From contig JAEZDY010000009.1 of the NCBI GenBank assembly GCA_023417935.1, positions 62,001-126,000 of the forward strand: DNA of 64,000 nucleotides, written 5' to 3'. The notes under the pieces were generated by a model. It made no database searches and was not told the origin of the DNA. It saw only the letters and a list, made by a program, of their open reading frames with translations. Shown one piece after another: positions 1 through 8,265 of this stretch (the stretch's first letter is position 1; each line of letters opens with the position of its first letter). Both the position numbers and the translations under genes were made by a program. The stretch comes from Bacteroidota bacterium (GTDB lineage: Bacteria; Bacteroidota; Bacteroidia; Bacteroidales; Lentimicrobiaceae).

Positions 1-245
1 TCCATATCGCCGCGTATCACAATAGCATCAGGGCAAAGTGCCCTTGCCATCCTCATGGGCATGGCTGAATGCACCCCAAAAGTACGTGCCTCATAGCTGC
101 ATCCTGCTACCACGCCACGGTCCGACATGCCTCCCACAATCACCGGAAGGCCGTTTAACTTACTGTTATTCAACCGCTCAACCGCCACAAAGAAAGTGTC
201 GAGATCAAGATGAACTATTGTTCTGTTCTCTAAATTGGGCAGCAT
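1..245 (-). CDS. dinB: DNA polymerase IV (Y-family), N-terminal part, cut by the window edge
   Basis: The reading frame starts at the ATG complementary to 243-245 and runs off the left edge, giving about 81 residues. It matches the start of the Y-family polymerase fold: a HLDLDTFFVAVE block carries the first metal-binding Asp and the adjacent Phe pair, followed by a GRP-like GLPVIVGG segment, then RGVVAGCSYEAR and FGVHSAMPM, the palm/fingers signature of DinB. Known role of the family: error-prone translesion synthesis, usually damage-induced. It is divergent from the S24 repressor at 357, and the 111-bp gap holds a palindrome, so control by that repressor is likely (inference). The rest of the gene lies outside the window. 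Confidence 0.92.
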   Translation of the reverse strand, partial: MLPNLENRTIVHLDLDTFFVAVERLNNSKLNGLPVIVGGMSDRGVVAGCSYEARTFGVHSAMPMRMARALCPDAIVIRGDM

Positions 246-262
246 AATTTTTTTTCCTGCGT

Positions 263-296
263 TTTGTTAAAGTTGTTTTTTCTTATCGTATCTTTG
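263..296 (+). promoter_or_regulatory. Candidate Bacteroidota promoter for the S24 repressor gene
   Basis: TATCTTTG at 289-296 fits the Bacteroidota -7 consensus TAnnTTTG exactly. TTTG at 263-266 lies 22 bp upstream and could be the -33 element. The predicted transcript would start near 302, leaving about 55 nt before the ATG at 357. Confidence 0.5.
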
Positions 297-313
297 ATTA
301 GTTATTAATCAAA
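293..313. promoter_or_regulatory. Palindromic operator candidate between dinB and the S24 repressor
   Basis: A perfect inverted repeat, TTTGATTA-N5-TAATCAAA, overlaps the -7 element of the repressor promoter and sits in the only gap between the two divergent genes. Position and symmetry suit a dimeric HTH repressor that controls itself and dinB. Binding is inferred. Confidence 0.5.
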
Positions 314-356
314 CTTGCGACTACAATATAATCATTTATTTCATAACGTACAACAA

Positions 357-1190
357 ATGAGGAATATTTTTAGCTCGAACATTAAAATTTTACGTAAGAG
401 GCGCAAGCGTACCCAGGATGATGTTGCCATAGCTCTGAAAATGAAACGTTCAACATTGAGCGGATATGAGAACGAAGTTGCCCAGCCTGCCATTGATGCC
501 CTGGTGGCCCTTTCCAAGTATTATGGAGTTTCAATTGACACACTTGTTAAGGTTGACCTCTCCAAACTTAGTGAGAGTGAACTTTCACAGCTTGAGCGCG
601 GCTATGATGTATTTATCAACGGCAGCAAGCTCAGGGTGCTCGCAACCACGGTTGACAGTACAAACAATGAGAATATAGAAGTGGTCAACCACAAGGCATC
701 AGCGGGTTACCGTACAGGCTTTGCTGATCCTGAGTATATTAAGGTGTTACCCACCTTCCACATGCCATTCCTTTCAAAAGAAAAGAAATATCGCACCTTC
801 CAGATCAGCGGTGACTCAATGCATCCTATTCCCGACGGATCATGGGTTACAGGGGAATTCGTTCAGAACTGGAACCTCATACGCGATAACATGCCATACA
901 TCATCCTTACTATTGACGATGGCATTATGTTCAAAGTGGTTCATAACGACATAAAAACCAGTGGAAAGCTGAAGCTTATTTCCCTCAATCCGCTTTATGA
1001 ACCGTATGATATTGATGCCAAAAGCATCAGGGAAGTATGGAAATTTGTGCATTATATAGCCAATGCCATGCCGGAACAAAACACACGCAATGATGAATTG
1101 GCACTGACCGTTGCCTCCCTCAAGCGCGATATGGATAAACTCAAACGTCAAATGATCCCGTCGCAGGGTAAGTTGCTGTTTGAGGAGTAA
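357..1190 (+). CDS. XRE-type HTH / peptidase S24 (LexA-like) autocleavable repressor
   Basis: 277 residues. An XRE helix-turn-helix occupies about residues 5-62 (RTQDDVAIALKMKRSTLSGYE). An S24 domain follows. The likely self-cleavage bond is Ala116-Gly117 in KASAGY; the nucleophile Ser154 lies in SGDSMHP and the general-base Lys193 in MFKVV. These are the residues used by LexA, UmuD and CI-type repressors, which cut themselves when RecA filaments form. I chose the ATG at 357 because the HTH begins right after it; an in-frame TTG at 315 would overlap the promoter region. It is divergent from dinB, so it probably acts as a local SOS repressor of dinB and itself. A hairpin terminator follows. 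Confidence 0.9.
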   Translation: MRNIFSSNIKILRKRRKRTQDDVAIALKMKRSTLSGYENEVAQPAIDALVALSKYYGVSIDTLVKVDLSKLSESELSQLERGYDVFINGSKLRVLATTVDSTNNENIEVVNHKASAGYRTGFADPEYIKVLPTFHMPFLSKEKKYRTFQISGDSMHPIPDGSWVTGEFVQNWNLIRDNMPYIILTIDDGIMFKVVHNDIKTSGKLKLISLNPLYEPYDIDAKSIREVWKFVHYIANAMPEQNTRNDELALTVASLKRDMDKLKRQMIPSQGKLLFEE

Positions 1191-1203
1191 CACTTTGAAA
1201 TAA

Positions 1204-1242
1204 AAAGAGTGCTTAACGCTGATTTTGCCTTAAGCACTCTTT
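1204..1242. terminator. Intrinsic terminator between convergent genes
   Basis: A perfect 13-bp inverted repeat (AAAGAGTGCTTAA at 1204-1216, TTAAGCACTCTTT at 1230-1242). Read on the minus strand it is followed by a T-rich TTTTTATTT tract, so it most clearly ends transcripts of the convergent neighbour or antisense read-through; it may work in both directions. Confidence 0.7.
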
Positions 1243-1271
1243 AAACTGTAGGATTAAAAACGCTCTTTTTC

Positions 1272-2564
1272 CTAAAACCTGAAATCAAAACCTATCGCAA
1301 GTACATAGGCTGATGATTTTACATCTACAGGAATATTTGCCGCTAATGATTTAATTGACTGATCCTTCCAGAATGTACGCATAAGTCCAAGATCAATCTG
1401 GATATTATCTGTAATCTTATATCCTGCACCCACACCAAGGTTAAAATTGTCGTACTTCAAAACTTCGTATGGTCCCAGTTTAGTGTAATAAAGTTCCATA
1501 TCATCGTACTGATAGAAAGTATAATTGGTACCTGCGCTAAGCTCCAGTTTCTCGTTAACAAGATATGTGAATCCCAGGGCAGCTTTGTAGCAATCACCTG
1601 CAACTTCAGAAGCTAAAAGTTTCTCTCCGTTTTTCGGATTCACAATAGTATCCCAATCTGCATTTTTCTGGAAATAATAGTTAAAATCAACTGCGGCGAT
1701 CAGCTTATCTGTAATGTTATATGTTAAGCCTGTATTTAATGCTGCCGGCAGGTCGCGCCTTGTTTTACTTCCATCGGGCTCCAGCTTGAAAGTTCCCTTA
1801 TTTTGATCTGCTTCAAATTCAAGCTTAACCTTTGTTTCATAATGAATTGCAATATTCACTTTTTCGCTGGCTTTGTAGTCGATACCAACAACACCTCCAA
1901 AACCGGTTGCATTACTTTCATAATCGATATTTAACAGGTAATCAGGAGCCTCTGAACCTGTGAAAGTCATCCCGGCTTCTGTTCTATTGATTCCCCTAAG
2001 ATATCGTCCACCGAGAGAAACTGCTAATTTCTCATTAATAAGATAAGAGAAATTTAGAGGAACGGTAAGGTAAAAAGATGAAGCTTTTAATGATTGATCC
2101 TTGAAAGAAGTATATCCTCCGGTTGCATTAAACACCGGCAACAGGCTATATCCCATAAGGTCAGTGTTAAACGATCCTTCAGGATAATTAACGGCAGCAC
2201 CACCTCCTGAAATATACACTCCGGTTGACAAAGCTATCTTATTTTTTTTCCATGCAGCATATAGCATAGGAAGTAGCGGATCCATGCCATCCTGTTCCCG
2301 TACAAGTGTCCCGGCGCCGAAATTATAAGTATGTTGTGGATGACGGAATAGCATCTGATTGCTGATACTCAGATAAATGCCATCGTCTAGCATAGATAAC
2401 CCTGCAGGGTTGTAATTAACCATATCGGCGCCGCCATCAAGCGAAGCATTCCGCACATTTGAACGGATCCATTTAGCGCTAAGGTTTGAAAGGTTGTCCA
2501 TTTGTGCATTGGCTGTAATTGTCAACGCAAATAATGCGATAATGAATAAAGATTTCCTTTTCAT
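1272..2564 (-). CDS. OmpP1/FadL/TodX-family outer-membrane transporter
   Basis: 430 residues from ATG 2564. The MKRKSLFIIALFALTITANAQ signal peptide starts exactly there, so the 19 codons available upstream are not used. The mature protein opens with NLSAKWIRSNVRNASLDGGADMVNYNPAGLSML, the N-terminal hatch signature of the FadL family (an NPAG motif after a short segment). It then alternates aromatic beta strands typical of a 14-stranded barrel and ends in FDFRF, a C-terminal Phe as expected for an outer-membrane barrel. The family passes hydrophobic molecules such as long-chain fatty acids through the outer membrane. The substrate cannot be told from the sequence. Confidence 0.85.
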   Translation of the reverse strand: MKRKSLFIIALFALTITANAQMDNLSNLSAKWIRSNVRNASLDGGADMVNYNPAGLSMLDDGIYLSISNQMLFRHPQHTYNFGAGTLVREQDGMDPLLPMLYAAWKKNKIALSTGVYISGGGAAVNYPEGSFNTDLMGYSLLPVFNATGGYTSFKDQSLKASSFYLTVPLNFSYLINEKLAVSLGGRYLRGINRTEAGMTFTGSEAPDYLLNIDYESNATGFGGVVGIDYKASEKVNIAIHYETKVKLEFEADQNKGTFKLEPDGSKTRRDLPAALNTGLTYNITDKLIAAVDFNYYFQKNADWDTIVNPKNGEKLLASEVAGDCYKAALGFTYLVNEKLELSAGTNYTFYQYDDMELYYTKLGPYEVLKYDNFNLGVGAGYKITDNIQIDLGLMRTFWKDQSIKSLAANIPVDVKSSAYVLAIGFDFRF

Positions 2565-2724
2565 GATTGAGGTTTTGTGGTTAAGCCCTTTGCTCCGGAG
2601 CAGAACATTGAGGCATTGCAATTTAAGAAGAAAATTAATTCACATCATATTTTAGGTAGGTCATTTTATTTATGGTCATTTTTTTGGCAGAGATTATTAA
2701 AAGTTACAGTTCAATTACCATCAT

Positions 2725-2808
2725 AAGCGTCTTTTAAGCGTCTTATAAGCGTCTTATAAGCGTTTTTTAACGCTTGTATAACGCTTATGAATCGCTTATA
2801 AATTGTTT
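2725..2808. repeat. Palindromic array of 11-bp repeat units (element 1)
   Basis: Cores AAGCG start at 2725, 2736, 2747 and 2758, exactly 11 bp apart (unit AAGCGTCTTAT). The register continues as inverted cores AACGC, AACGC and ATCGC at 2769, 2780 and 2791, with a decayed copy at 2802. The centre is AAGCGTT-TTTT-AACGCTT (2758-2775). Folded as a hairpin, the 5-bp cores of successive units pair all the way out. It lies in the divergent gap between the porin and the DUF6266 gene, ending about 30 bp before that gene's -7 box. Confidence 0.85.
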
Positions 2809-2837
2809 ATAAATGTAATGGATATTGAATAATTTAT

Positions 2838-2845
2838 TATCTTTG
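2838..2845 (+). promoter_or_regulatory. -7 promoter element of the DUF6266 gene
   Basis: TATCTTTG matches TAnnTTTG and lies 52 bp before the ATG at 2897. No clear -33 TTTG is present at the usual distance; the 11-bp palindromic array lies immediately upstream instead. Confidence 0.45.
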
Positions 2846-2896
2846 AGAGATGGGAATTGTTCCAATACTAACAATTAATCAAAAACCACAAGTAAT

Positions 2897-3541
2897 ATGG
2901 CAAAACGTAAACCAAACGGCGAGTTCTCCGGACTCATTGGTAATCTCATATCTTATCAGGTAAAAGGTCAGAATAGGATTCGCATGAAATCACGTACCAG
3001 AGTTGATACTTCTGAACTGGTGGCTGAAGCGAGATCTGACTTCCGTGTAGTTATGAACCTATTGAAAAATGCAAAATCCTTTATTAACATTGGCTTTAAA
3101 GACCATACTGACAACAGGTCGGCTTACCATTCAGCTCTATCAATTAACCTCAAAAATTACAAAGAAGCCCAGCGACTGGGAAAAACTGATAACTACGGAT
3201 GGTTTGTACTTTCAGATGGAAAACTGAGCGGCGCTGAAAACATCAATGCCACCAAACTTGAAGATGGTACTATTGAACTAACCTGGGAAGGTGCTGAACC
3301 CGGTAGACCCTTTAATGCAAAGGACAATGCCATTGGTTATGCATACCTGAACACTTCTGACAGGTTTATGAAAGGAGCCGAAAACGTAACTCGTTCAGAC
3401 GGAAAGATGACCATACAGCCCGGAATGTTAAAGGAAGGGGAGAAAATTGATGTTTTCCTTTCTTTTACAGTCCCCAATGGTGCCTATAAGGCCAAAAGTT
3501 CGAAGAACGTATCCACAAGCCAGTGGGCTGGGAGTGTTTAG
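2897..3541 (+). CDS. DUF6266-family protein
   Basis: 214 residues, no signal peptide or membrane segment. The start MAKRKPNGEFSGLIGNLISYQVKGQNRIRMKSR carries the glycine-spaced FSGxIGNLxxYxxxGxxxxR pattern of DUF6266, a Bacteroidota family of unknown function. A central helical part (about 45-100) precedes a beta-rich half with an Ig-like look (LEDGTIELTWEGAEPG, 120-140; IDVFLSFTVPNGAYK, near 190). Such proteins are often encoded alone, as here. The regulatory region is unusual because of the 11-bp palindromic array in front. Function unknown. Confidence 0.75.
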   Translation: MAKRKPNGEFSGLIGNLISYQVKGQNRIRMKSRTRVDTSELVAEARSDFRVVMNLLKNAKSFINIGFKDHTDNRSAYHSALSINLKNYKEAQRLGKTDNYGWFVLSDGKLSGAENINATKLEDGTIELTWEGAEPGRPFNAKDNAIGYAYLNTSDRFMKGAENVTRSDGKMTIQPGMLKEGEKIDVFLSFTVPNGAYKAKSSKNVSTSQWAGSV

Positions 3542-3560
3542 TTTAAGGATTTGAAAGTAT

Positions 3561-3600
3561 AAATGGTGGATGCAAAATTATGCGTTCACCATTTTTTTTA
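3561..3600 (+). terminator. Intrinsic terminator after the DUF6266 gene
   Basis: AAATGGTG (3561-3568) pairs with CACCATTT (3587-3594), with partial extension inward, followed by a run of T. It lies 20 bp after the stop codon. Confidence 0.8.
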
Positions 3601-3796
3601 AGTATTACATTGGTTATTGGCTGCAACCTTTTATTAGTTATAGAAGCTAAGGATGAAATTTATCACACAAAGCTTATGGTAGAATAGATTGAAAATACCT
3701 GACTACAAAGCAAGCAGCATTTATTTCCCTTAATCCCACTAATTAGCTCCTTGTTTCTTTTTACTTTTACCCCTTGAATTATCTAGCTATTTAATT

Positions 3797-5353
3797 ATGA
3801 AGAAAATTACTTCAGGCATAATTGCCTGCCTTGTGCTGATCACTGCCAATATAACTACTGCTCAGGATGCTGTAACCAAAAAGATCATAGAGATCGGGAA
3901 AACCGACAATCGCTCGATGCAACACCTTGATATTCTTTGTAATAGGATAGGAGGGAGGCTTTCAGGATCTGATGCTTATAATAATGCTGTTGAGTGGGCT
4001 GCTTCTGAAATGAGGAGCTGGGGCATGGAAGTTAAGGTTGAAGAGGCAGGCAGTGTTCCTGTTGGCTTTAACCGCGGACCATGGTTTGGAAAATTGCTGG
4101 GTGAGAATGGTATGACGTTGCATTTTGCTACACCAAGCTATACTTCAGGGACAAAAGGAGTTCAAACCGGACATGTTGTTATTGAGCCAAAAAACCAACA
4201 GGAATTTGACCGCATGAAAGGTTTGCTGAAAGGAGCATGGGTTCTTATTAGCGGAACAAATAACGGTTATCCCATTGATATTTCAGAAAAAGCTGATCGT
4301 AAACGCGACAGCTTAATAGCTGATAATGAAAAAATAGCACAGCAAAACAGGGAAATACAGCAAGCTATGCGTAATGGAGGTGAAAAGAAAGAGCTTCTGC
4401 CATACAACGAGGAGCCTGCATTGTTTTACCGTCAGATGCGTGAAGCGGGGATTCTTGGTATCATTCAGTCATCAAAAGTGCCTATTCAGGCGATGTATGA
4501 TCGCAAGAACATGATGGATATGACTTTCGATAATCTGCCTACCGTTCCGGATATTAAGCTTGATGAGCATCAGTATGATGTCATTAAACAGATGGCTTTT
4601 GAAAGAAGAAACTTCCAACTTGAATTTGATATTCGTAACCATTTCAAACCGGGTCCGGTTAAATATCATAATGTAATTGGTGAAATTAAAGGAACTAAAT
4701 ATCCTGATGAGTACGTTATAATGGGTGCTCACCTCGATGCTTATGATGTAGCAACCGGTGGTGTAGATGACGGGTCGGGTGTTGCACCAACCATGGAAGC
4801 TGCCAGGTTGATCATTCAAGCCGGAGGTAGGCCAAAGCGTACAATTTTGGTATGTTTATTTGCTGCAGAAGAATTCGGTCTTATAGGTTCACAAAGCTGG
4901 GTGGATAACAACAAAGCTAAGTTACCTAGTATTTCCAATATGTTTAACCGTGATTATGGTCCACTGGCGCCTACCAGTATAAGTGTAACAGAAGCCCAGT
5001 GGGATGACTTCACCAAAATCTGTGAACCGTTAAGTACTATTAATCCTGAAATTCCATTCGCACTTAAAAAACATGAGTCAAGGCCAAGACCTACTACAGC
5101 AGGAGGTTCAGATCATGCGCCATTTGCAGTTGAAGGAGTTCCTACCATAAGATTCGGTATAGAGGATGTTAAAGGTTATAACTTCTCTTATGGTGAAATT
5201 TGGCATACTGAGCGTGATCTTTACAATAAGAGTATTGAAGAATATCAAAACCATACTGCCATTGTTACTGCAGTGGTAGTGTATGGTGTCGCTAATCTTG
5301 ATCATTTGCTTTCACGGGAAGGTTTTTATGCTGAAAAGAAGCTGGTACAATAG
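3797..5353 (+). CDS. Secreted M28-family zinc aminopeptidase
   Basis: 518 residues with signal peptide MKKITSGIIACLVLITANITTAQ. A PA-like insert spans about 115-230. The M28 metal ligands are in order: His312 (GAHLDAY), bridging Asp324 (GGVDDGSG), catalytic Glu358/zinc ligand Glu359 (AAEEFG), Asp386 (NRDYG) and His440 (GGSDHAPF). All are intact, so an active co-catalytic dinuclear zinc exopeptidase is expected in the periplasm or outside the cell, resembling the glutamate carboxypeptidase/PgcP-like branch. It probably degrades peptides for nutrition. The next gene starts 69 bp downstream on the same strand but is unrelated in function. Confidence 0.9.
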   Translation: MKKITSGIIACLVLITANITTAQDAVTKKIIEIGKTDNRSMQHLDILCNRIGGRLSGSDAYNNAVEWAASEMRSWGMEVKVEEAGSVPVGFNRGPWFGKLLGENGMTLHFATPSYTSGTKGVQTGHVVIEPKNQQEFDRMKGLLKGAWVLISGTNNGYPIDISEKADRKRDSLIADNEKIAQQNREIQQAMRNGGEKKELLPYNEEPALFYRQMREAGILGIIQSSKVPIQAMYDRKNMMDMTFDNLPTVPDIKLDEHQYDVIKQMAFERRNFQLEFDIRNHFKPGPVKYHNVIGEIKGTKYPDEYVIMGAHLDAYDVATGGVDDGSGVAPTMEAARLIIQAGGRPKRTILVCLFAAEEFGLIGSQSWVDNNKAKLPSISNMFNRDYGPLAPTSISVTEAQWDDFTKICEPLSTINPEIPFALKKHESRPRPTTAGGSDHAPFAVEGVPTIRFGIEDVKGYNFSYGEIWHTERDLYNKSIEEYQNHTAIVTAVVVYGVANLDHLLSREGFYAEKKLVQ

Positions 5354-5422
5354 CTGGTTCAGCAGTGTGACTTACTTTCAATGAGCTGAATCTTTTTAAC
5401 CACTAATTATCGTTTACGTACT

Positions 5423-6190
5423 GTGATAATTCATGATCTTAAAGGATTTCTTGATGAAAAGGTTGAACTTTATAACCGACTCGAGTTTATAATTACCGAT
5501 CCGATAAGCATTCCGCATCGTTATAACATCAAAGAAGATATTGAAGTTGCCGGATTTCTCTCTGCAACAATTGCCTGGGGAAACAGGATAAGCATTGTGA
5601 AAAATGGTAACAGGTTGATGGATATGATGGATAATAGTCCCTATCATTTCATTATTAATGCGGGAAAAAAAGAGACAGCACAACTTGAAAAATTCGTTCA
5701 CCGGACGTTCAATAACTCTGATGTCTTGTTCTTCATCGAAGCACTTAGAAATATATATCAAAACCACGGCGGACTTGAAGCATCCTTCTCAGATGGCATT
5801 AAAGATAATGATACTGATGTTTTTCCGGCTATCATGCATTTCAGATCACAGTTCCTATCTATCCCGCATTTAAGCAGATCGGAAAAGCATATTGCAAATC
5901 CTGCAAAAGGAAGTACTGCCAAGCGCATAAACATGTTTCTCAGGTGGATGGTACGTAAGGATAACAAAGGTGTTGATTTTGGGCTGTGGAATACGATCAA
6001 GCCTTCTCAATTAAGCTGTCCGCTTGATGTTCATTCAGGCAGGGTTGCCAGGCAACTGGGACTTTTAAACAGGTCGCAGAATGACTGGAGAGCGGTTGTT
6101 GAACTTACTGAAGTACTTCGCGAATTTGACCCTGAAGACCCTGTAAAATATGATTTCGCATTGTTTGGGACAGGAGTAAATGAACGTTAG
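5423..6190 (+). CDS. TIGR02757 (DUF2400) family protein
   Basis: 255 residues, probably starting at GTG 5423; there is no ATG before the conserved start. Family hallmarks are visible: YIIxDPIxIPHRY near residue 25-34, FLSATIAWGNR (45-55), NMFLRWMVRKDNKGVDFGLW (about 170-190), LSCPLDVHSGRVARQLGLL and the terminal EFDPEDPVKYDFALFGTGV. The fold and the LDVHSGRVARQLGL segment recall HhH-GPD DNA glycosylases without the usual catalytic Lys context, but the biochemical role is not established. It is widespread and single-copy in Bacteroidota. Confidence 0.85.
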   Translation: MIIHDLKGFLDEKVELYNRLEFIITDPISIPHRYNIKEDIEVAGFLSATIAWGNRISIVKNGNRLMDMMDNSPYHFIINAGKKETAQLEKFVHRTFNNSDVLFFIEALRNIYQNHGGLEASFSDGIKDNDTDVFPAIMHFRSQFLSIPHLSRSEKHIANPAKGSTAKRINMFLRWMVRKDNKGVDFGLWNTIKPSQLSCPLDVHSGRVARQLGLLNRSQNDWRAVVELTEVLREFDPEDPVKYDFALFGTGVNER

Positions 6191-6280
6191 TCAAAAAATT
6201 CCCAACTTCATACTCTGATTACTGCAACAAAATCAAATGATAGATGTTGATATGCGAAATGTTACCTAATCCAATGATTT

Positions 6281-6631
6281 ATGAAAAACATCAGGTTTAC
6301 TCTCTTAATGCTTTTTGCTGGTGCCATAATGATCTCTTGCTCAAAAGATGACAATGGTGATAATGATCAGAATAATCCAGGTCCTAAATTTGCTGCTGTA
6401 AAGACAATAGTAAATTCGAATTGTGCAGTTTCAGGTTGCCATGTTTCACCAACAAATGCCGGTGGCCATAATTTCCAGTCTGATGCAAATATTGTTGCAA
6501 ATGGTGCTCATATTAAGGAAGTAGCAGTTGACCTGGGAATTATGCCTCCTCCACCAAATCCACAATTATCTGCTGCTGATAAAGCTAAAATTACTGATTG
6601 GATCAATGCTGGTGGTCGGCTCACTGATTAA
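6281..6631 (+). CDS. Small lipoprotein with atypical cytochrome c haem motif
   Basis: 116 residues. A lipoprotein signal ends at Cys20 (AIMISC). An Asp/Asn-rich linker follows, then an IVNSNCAVSGCHV segment: Cys48 and Cys53 are separated by four residues and followed by His54 (CX4CH rather than CX2CH). Met88 in GIMPPPPNPQLS is placed like the distal haem ligand of small class I cytochromes, and the end AAKITDWINAGG is the usual C-terminal helix of such domains. This suggests a membrane-anchored periplasmic mono-haem cytochrome. Haem attachment with this spacing is inferred from similar Bacteroidota domains. Confidence 0.7.
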   Translation: MKNIRFTLLMLFAGAIMISCSKDDNGDNDQNNPGPKFAAVKTIVNSNCAVSGCHVSPTNAGGHNFQSDANIVANGAHIKEVAVDLGIMPPPPNPQLSAADKAKITDWINAGGRLTD

Positions 6632-6700
6632 GATATTGTTTTTAGTTAGCGCAAACTTTCATCATTTGCCTGTGTTGAACTTGTTATCAATACAAGAGAT

Positions 6701-6856
6701 ATGAAAGCTAAGGTGCTAATAATGTGCACATTACTTGCAATAAGTTTATCAATTACAAGCTGCACAACAAAGAACAAAGAGAACTCAGTTGGCAAGGAAG
6801 ACTCAGTAAAGATGCTTAATAAGGGCGGTGAAAGAGTTGAGCCAGCAGGCAAATGA
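6701..6856 (+). CDS. Small predicted lipoprotein (51 residues)
   Basis: ATG at 6701 opens a 51-codon frame: a Lys-start signal MKAKVLIMCTLLAISLSITSC with lipobox Cys21, then a short Lys/Glu-rich tail ending in VEPAGK. It follows the cytochrome-like lipoprotein by 69 bp on the same strand and stops 2 bp before the end of the convergent oxidoreductase. The clean signal peptide and lipobox argue for a real gene. Function unknown. Confidence 0.6.
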   Translation: MKAKVLIMCTLLAISLSITSCTTKNKENSVGKEDSVKMLNKGGERVEPAGK

Positions 6857-6858
6857 CA

Positions 6859-7917
6859 TTATTTGGCCCTTAAATACTGAATCGGCCAATTAATATCGTC
6901 ACCTAATTCTTTAGCAGCCTGCAAAGGAAAATAAGGATTACGCAGAAATTCCCTTCCAAGCAGTATCATGTCAGCCTGGTTGTTAACCAGGATATCCTCA
7001 GCTTGCTGTGAAGAAGTGATTAAACCTACGGCCGCTGTTAGTATTCCGGTTTTCCGGATTGCTTCAGCAAATGCAACCTGGTAACCCGGACCCAGTTGAA
7101 TCTTTTGATGCATTACATTGCCTCCAGAAGAGCAATCTATCAAATCAACTCCTTTTTCCTTTAATATGGCTGATAGTTTAACCGTTTCAGGTAATGACCA
7201 GCCATCTTCAACCCAATCCGTTGCAGATAATCTTACAAACAATGGAAGTTCATCAGGCCATACTGCTCTGACAGCCTCGGTTACCTCAATTAATAACCTG
7301 ATTCTATTTTCAAAGGAACCACCATAATTATCACTACGATTATTACTGATGGGTGATAAAAACTCATGCATCAGATAGCCATGGGCTGCATGTATCTCAA
7401 GTACTTTAAAACCCGCCTCCTTCGCTCTGATGGCTGCATGCTTAAAGTCATTAATTATCTTCTGAATGCCTTGTTTATCAAGCTCTTCAGGTGCATCCTC
7501 ACCTTCATCAAAAGCAATAGGTGAAGGTGCTACACATTTCCACCCACCATTATCAGTAGCAAGCTGAATACCTCTTTCCCAAGGAGCACTGTGCGATGCT
7601 TTTCGTCCAGCATGGGCTATCTGTATGCCTGCCACACTTCCGTTAGCATGTATAAAATTAACAATTCGCTTAAGTGGCTCAATGTGATCATCATTCCAAA
7701 TACCCAGATCGCCGGGTGATATTCTTCCTTCAGGAGAAACAGCCGTTGCCTCAACAATTACGAGAGCTGCACCACCAACAGCCCTGCTGCCCAGATGCAC
7801 CAGATGCCAATCGTTTGCATAACCGTTTGTTGCGGAATACTGACACATTGGAGATACTGCTATTCTGTTATGAAAAGTAATATTTTTGATAGTTAGAGGT
7901 TGGAAGAGTTGTGACAT
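6859..7917 (-). CDS. NADH:flavin oxidoreductase, Old Yellow Enzyme of the YqjM/NamA type
   Basis: 352 residues, cytosolic, one TIM barrel. YqjM-type residues are visible: Cys25 and Tyr27 in SPMCQYSA (flavin tuning and substrate contact), the QIAHAGRKAS block near 99-107 contacting FMN, and the HAAHGYL pair of His that binds the ene substrate's carbonyl. C-terminal LLGREFLRNPYFPLQAA completes the phosphate site. Expected reaction: NADPH-dependent reduction of activated C=C bonds or nitro groups. It stands alone, with a TATCTTTG -7 box about 40 bp upstream. Confidence 0.9.
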   Translation of the reverse strand: MSQLFQPLTIKNITFHNRIAVSPMCQYSATNGYANDWHLVHLGSRAVGGAALVIVEATAVSPEGRISPGDLGIWNDDHIEPLKRIVNFIHANGSVAGIQIAHAGRKASHSAPWERGIQLATDNGGWKCVAPSPIAFDEGEDAPEELDKQGIQKIINDFKHAAIRAKEAGFKVLEIHAAHGYLMHEFLSPISNNRSDNYGGSFENRIRLLIEVTEAVRAVWPDELPLFVRLSATDWVEDGWSLPETVKLSAILKEKGVDLIDCSSGGNVMHQKIQLGPGYQVAFAEAIRKTGILTAAVGLITSSQQAEDILVNNQADMILLGREFLRNPYFPLQAAKELGDDINWPIQYLRAK

Positions 7918-8265
7918 TTTGCTACCTGATCTAATTTATAAGAAATAATGAGAACAAAGATAAGAAGAAAGTGCTCATGCATTTATCTGTTCGTAAACAG
8001 CTATGACGGGTTGATTTTGAAGCGATAATTCATAATTTCTAATGGCTTTTTATTATATTTGCTCTTTCGGGCCATAAATCCGAGCCTTTTAAAGTGCTTC
8101 CAGACCACAATATAGTGTATGATCAAGCACTTTCAGATCACAACAGAGTGCATTAACTGGCACTAACTCCTGCAGGGATTAGACGGGGTACTAATATTAC
8201 CTGCCTTAATTTAATAAACCACAATCTACCTAACAATCTACCCCAATTAATGAAAGGACAAAGTG
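7918..8265. other. Divergent intergenic region upstream of the KamA-like gene
   Basis: About 350 bp without a convincing gene. It contains the Old Yellow Enzyme -7 box, a plus-strand -7 candidate TATATTTG at 8054-8061 for the KamA-like gene, and a degenerate direct repeat: CAGACCACAA at 8101 and CAGATCACAA at 8134, 33 bp apart, each flanked by similar GTGCT/GCACT and AGTG(T/C)AT segments (8094-8124 and 8127-8157). The repeat may be a regulator-binding pair. Confidence 0.4.
7955..7962 (-). promoter_or_regulatory. -7 promoter element for the Old Yellow Enzyme gene
   Basis: On the minus strand this reads TATCTTTG, an exact TAnnTTTG match, 37 bp before the start codon. No convincing -33 element is seen. 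Confidence 0.45.

Noticed and set aside
840..1193. 117-residue minus-strand frame opposite the S24 repressor
   Set aside because: Entirely antisense to a conserved gene with intact catalytic residues.
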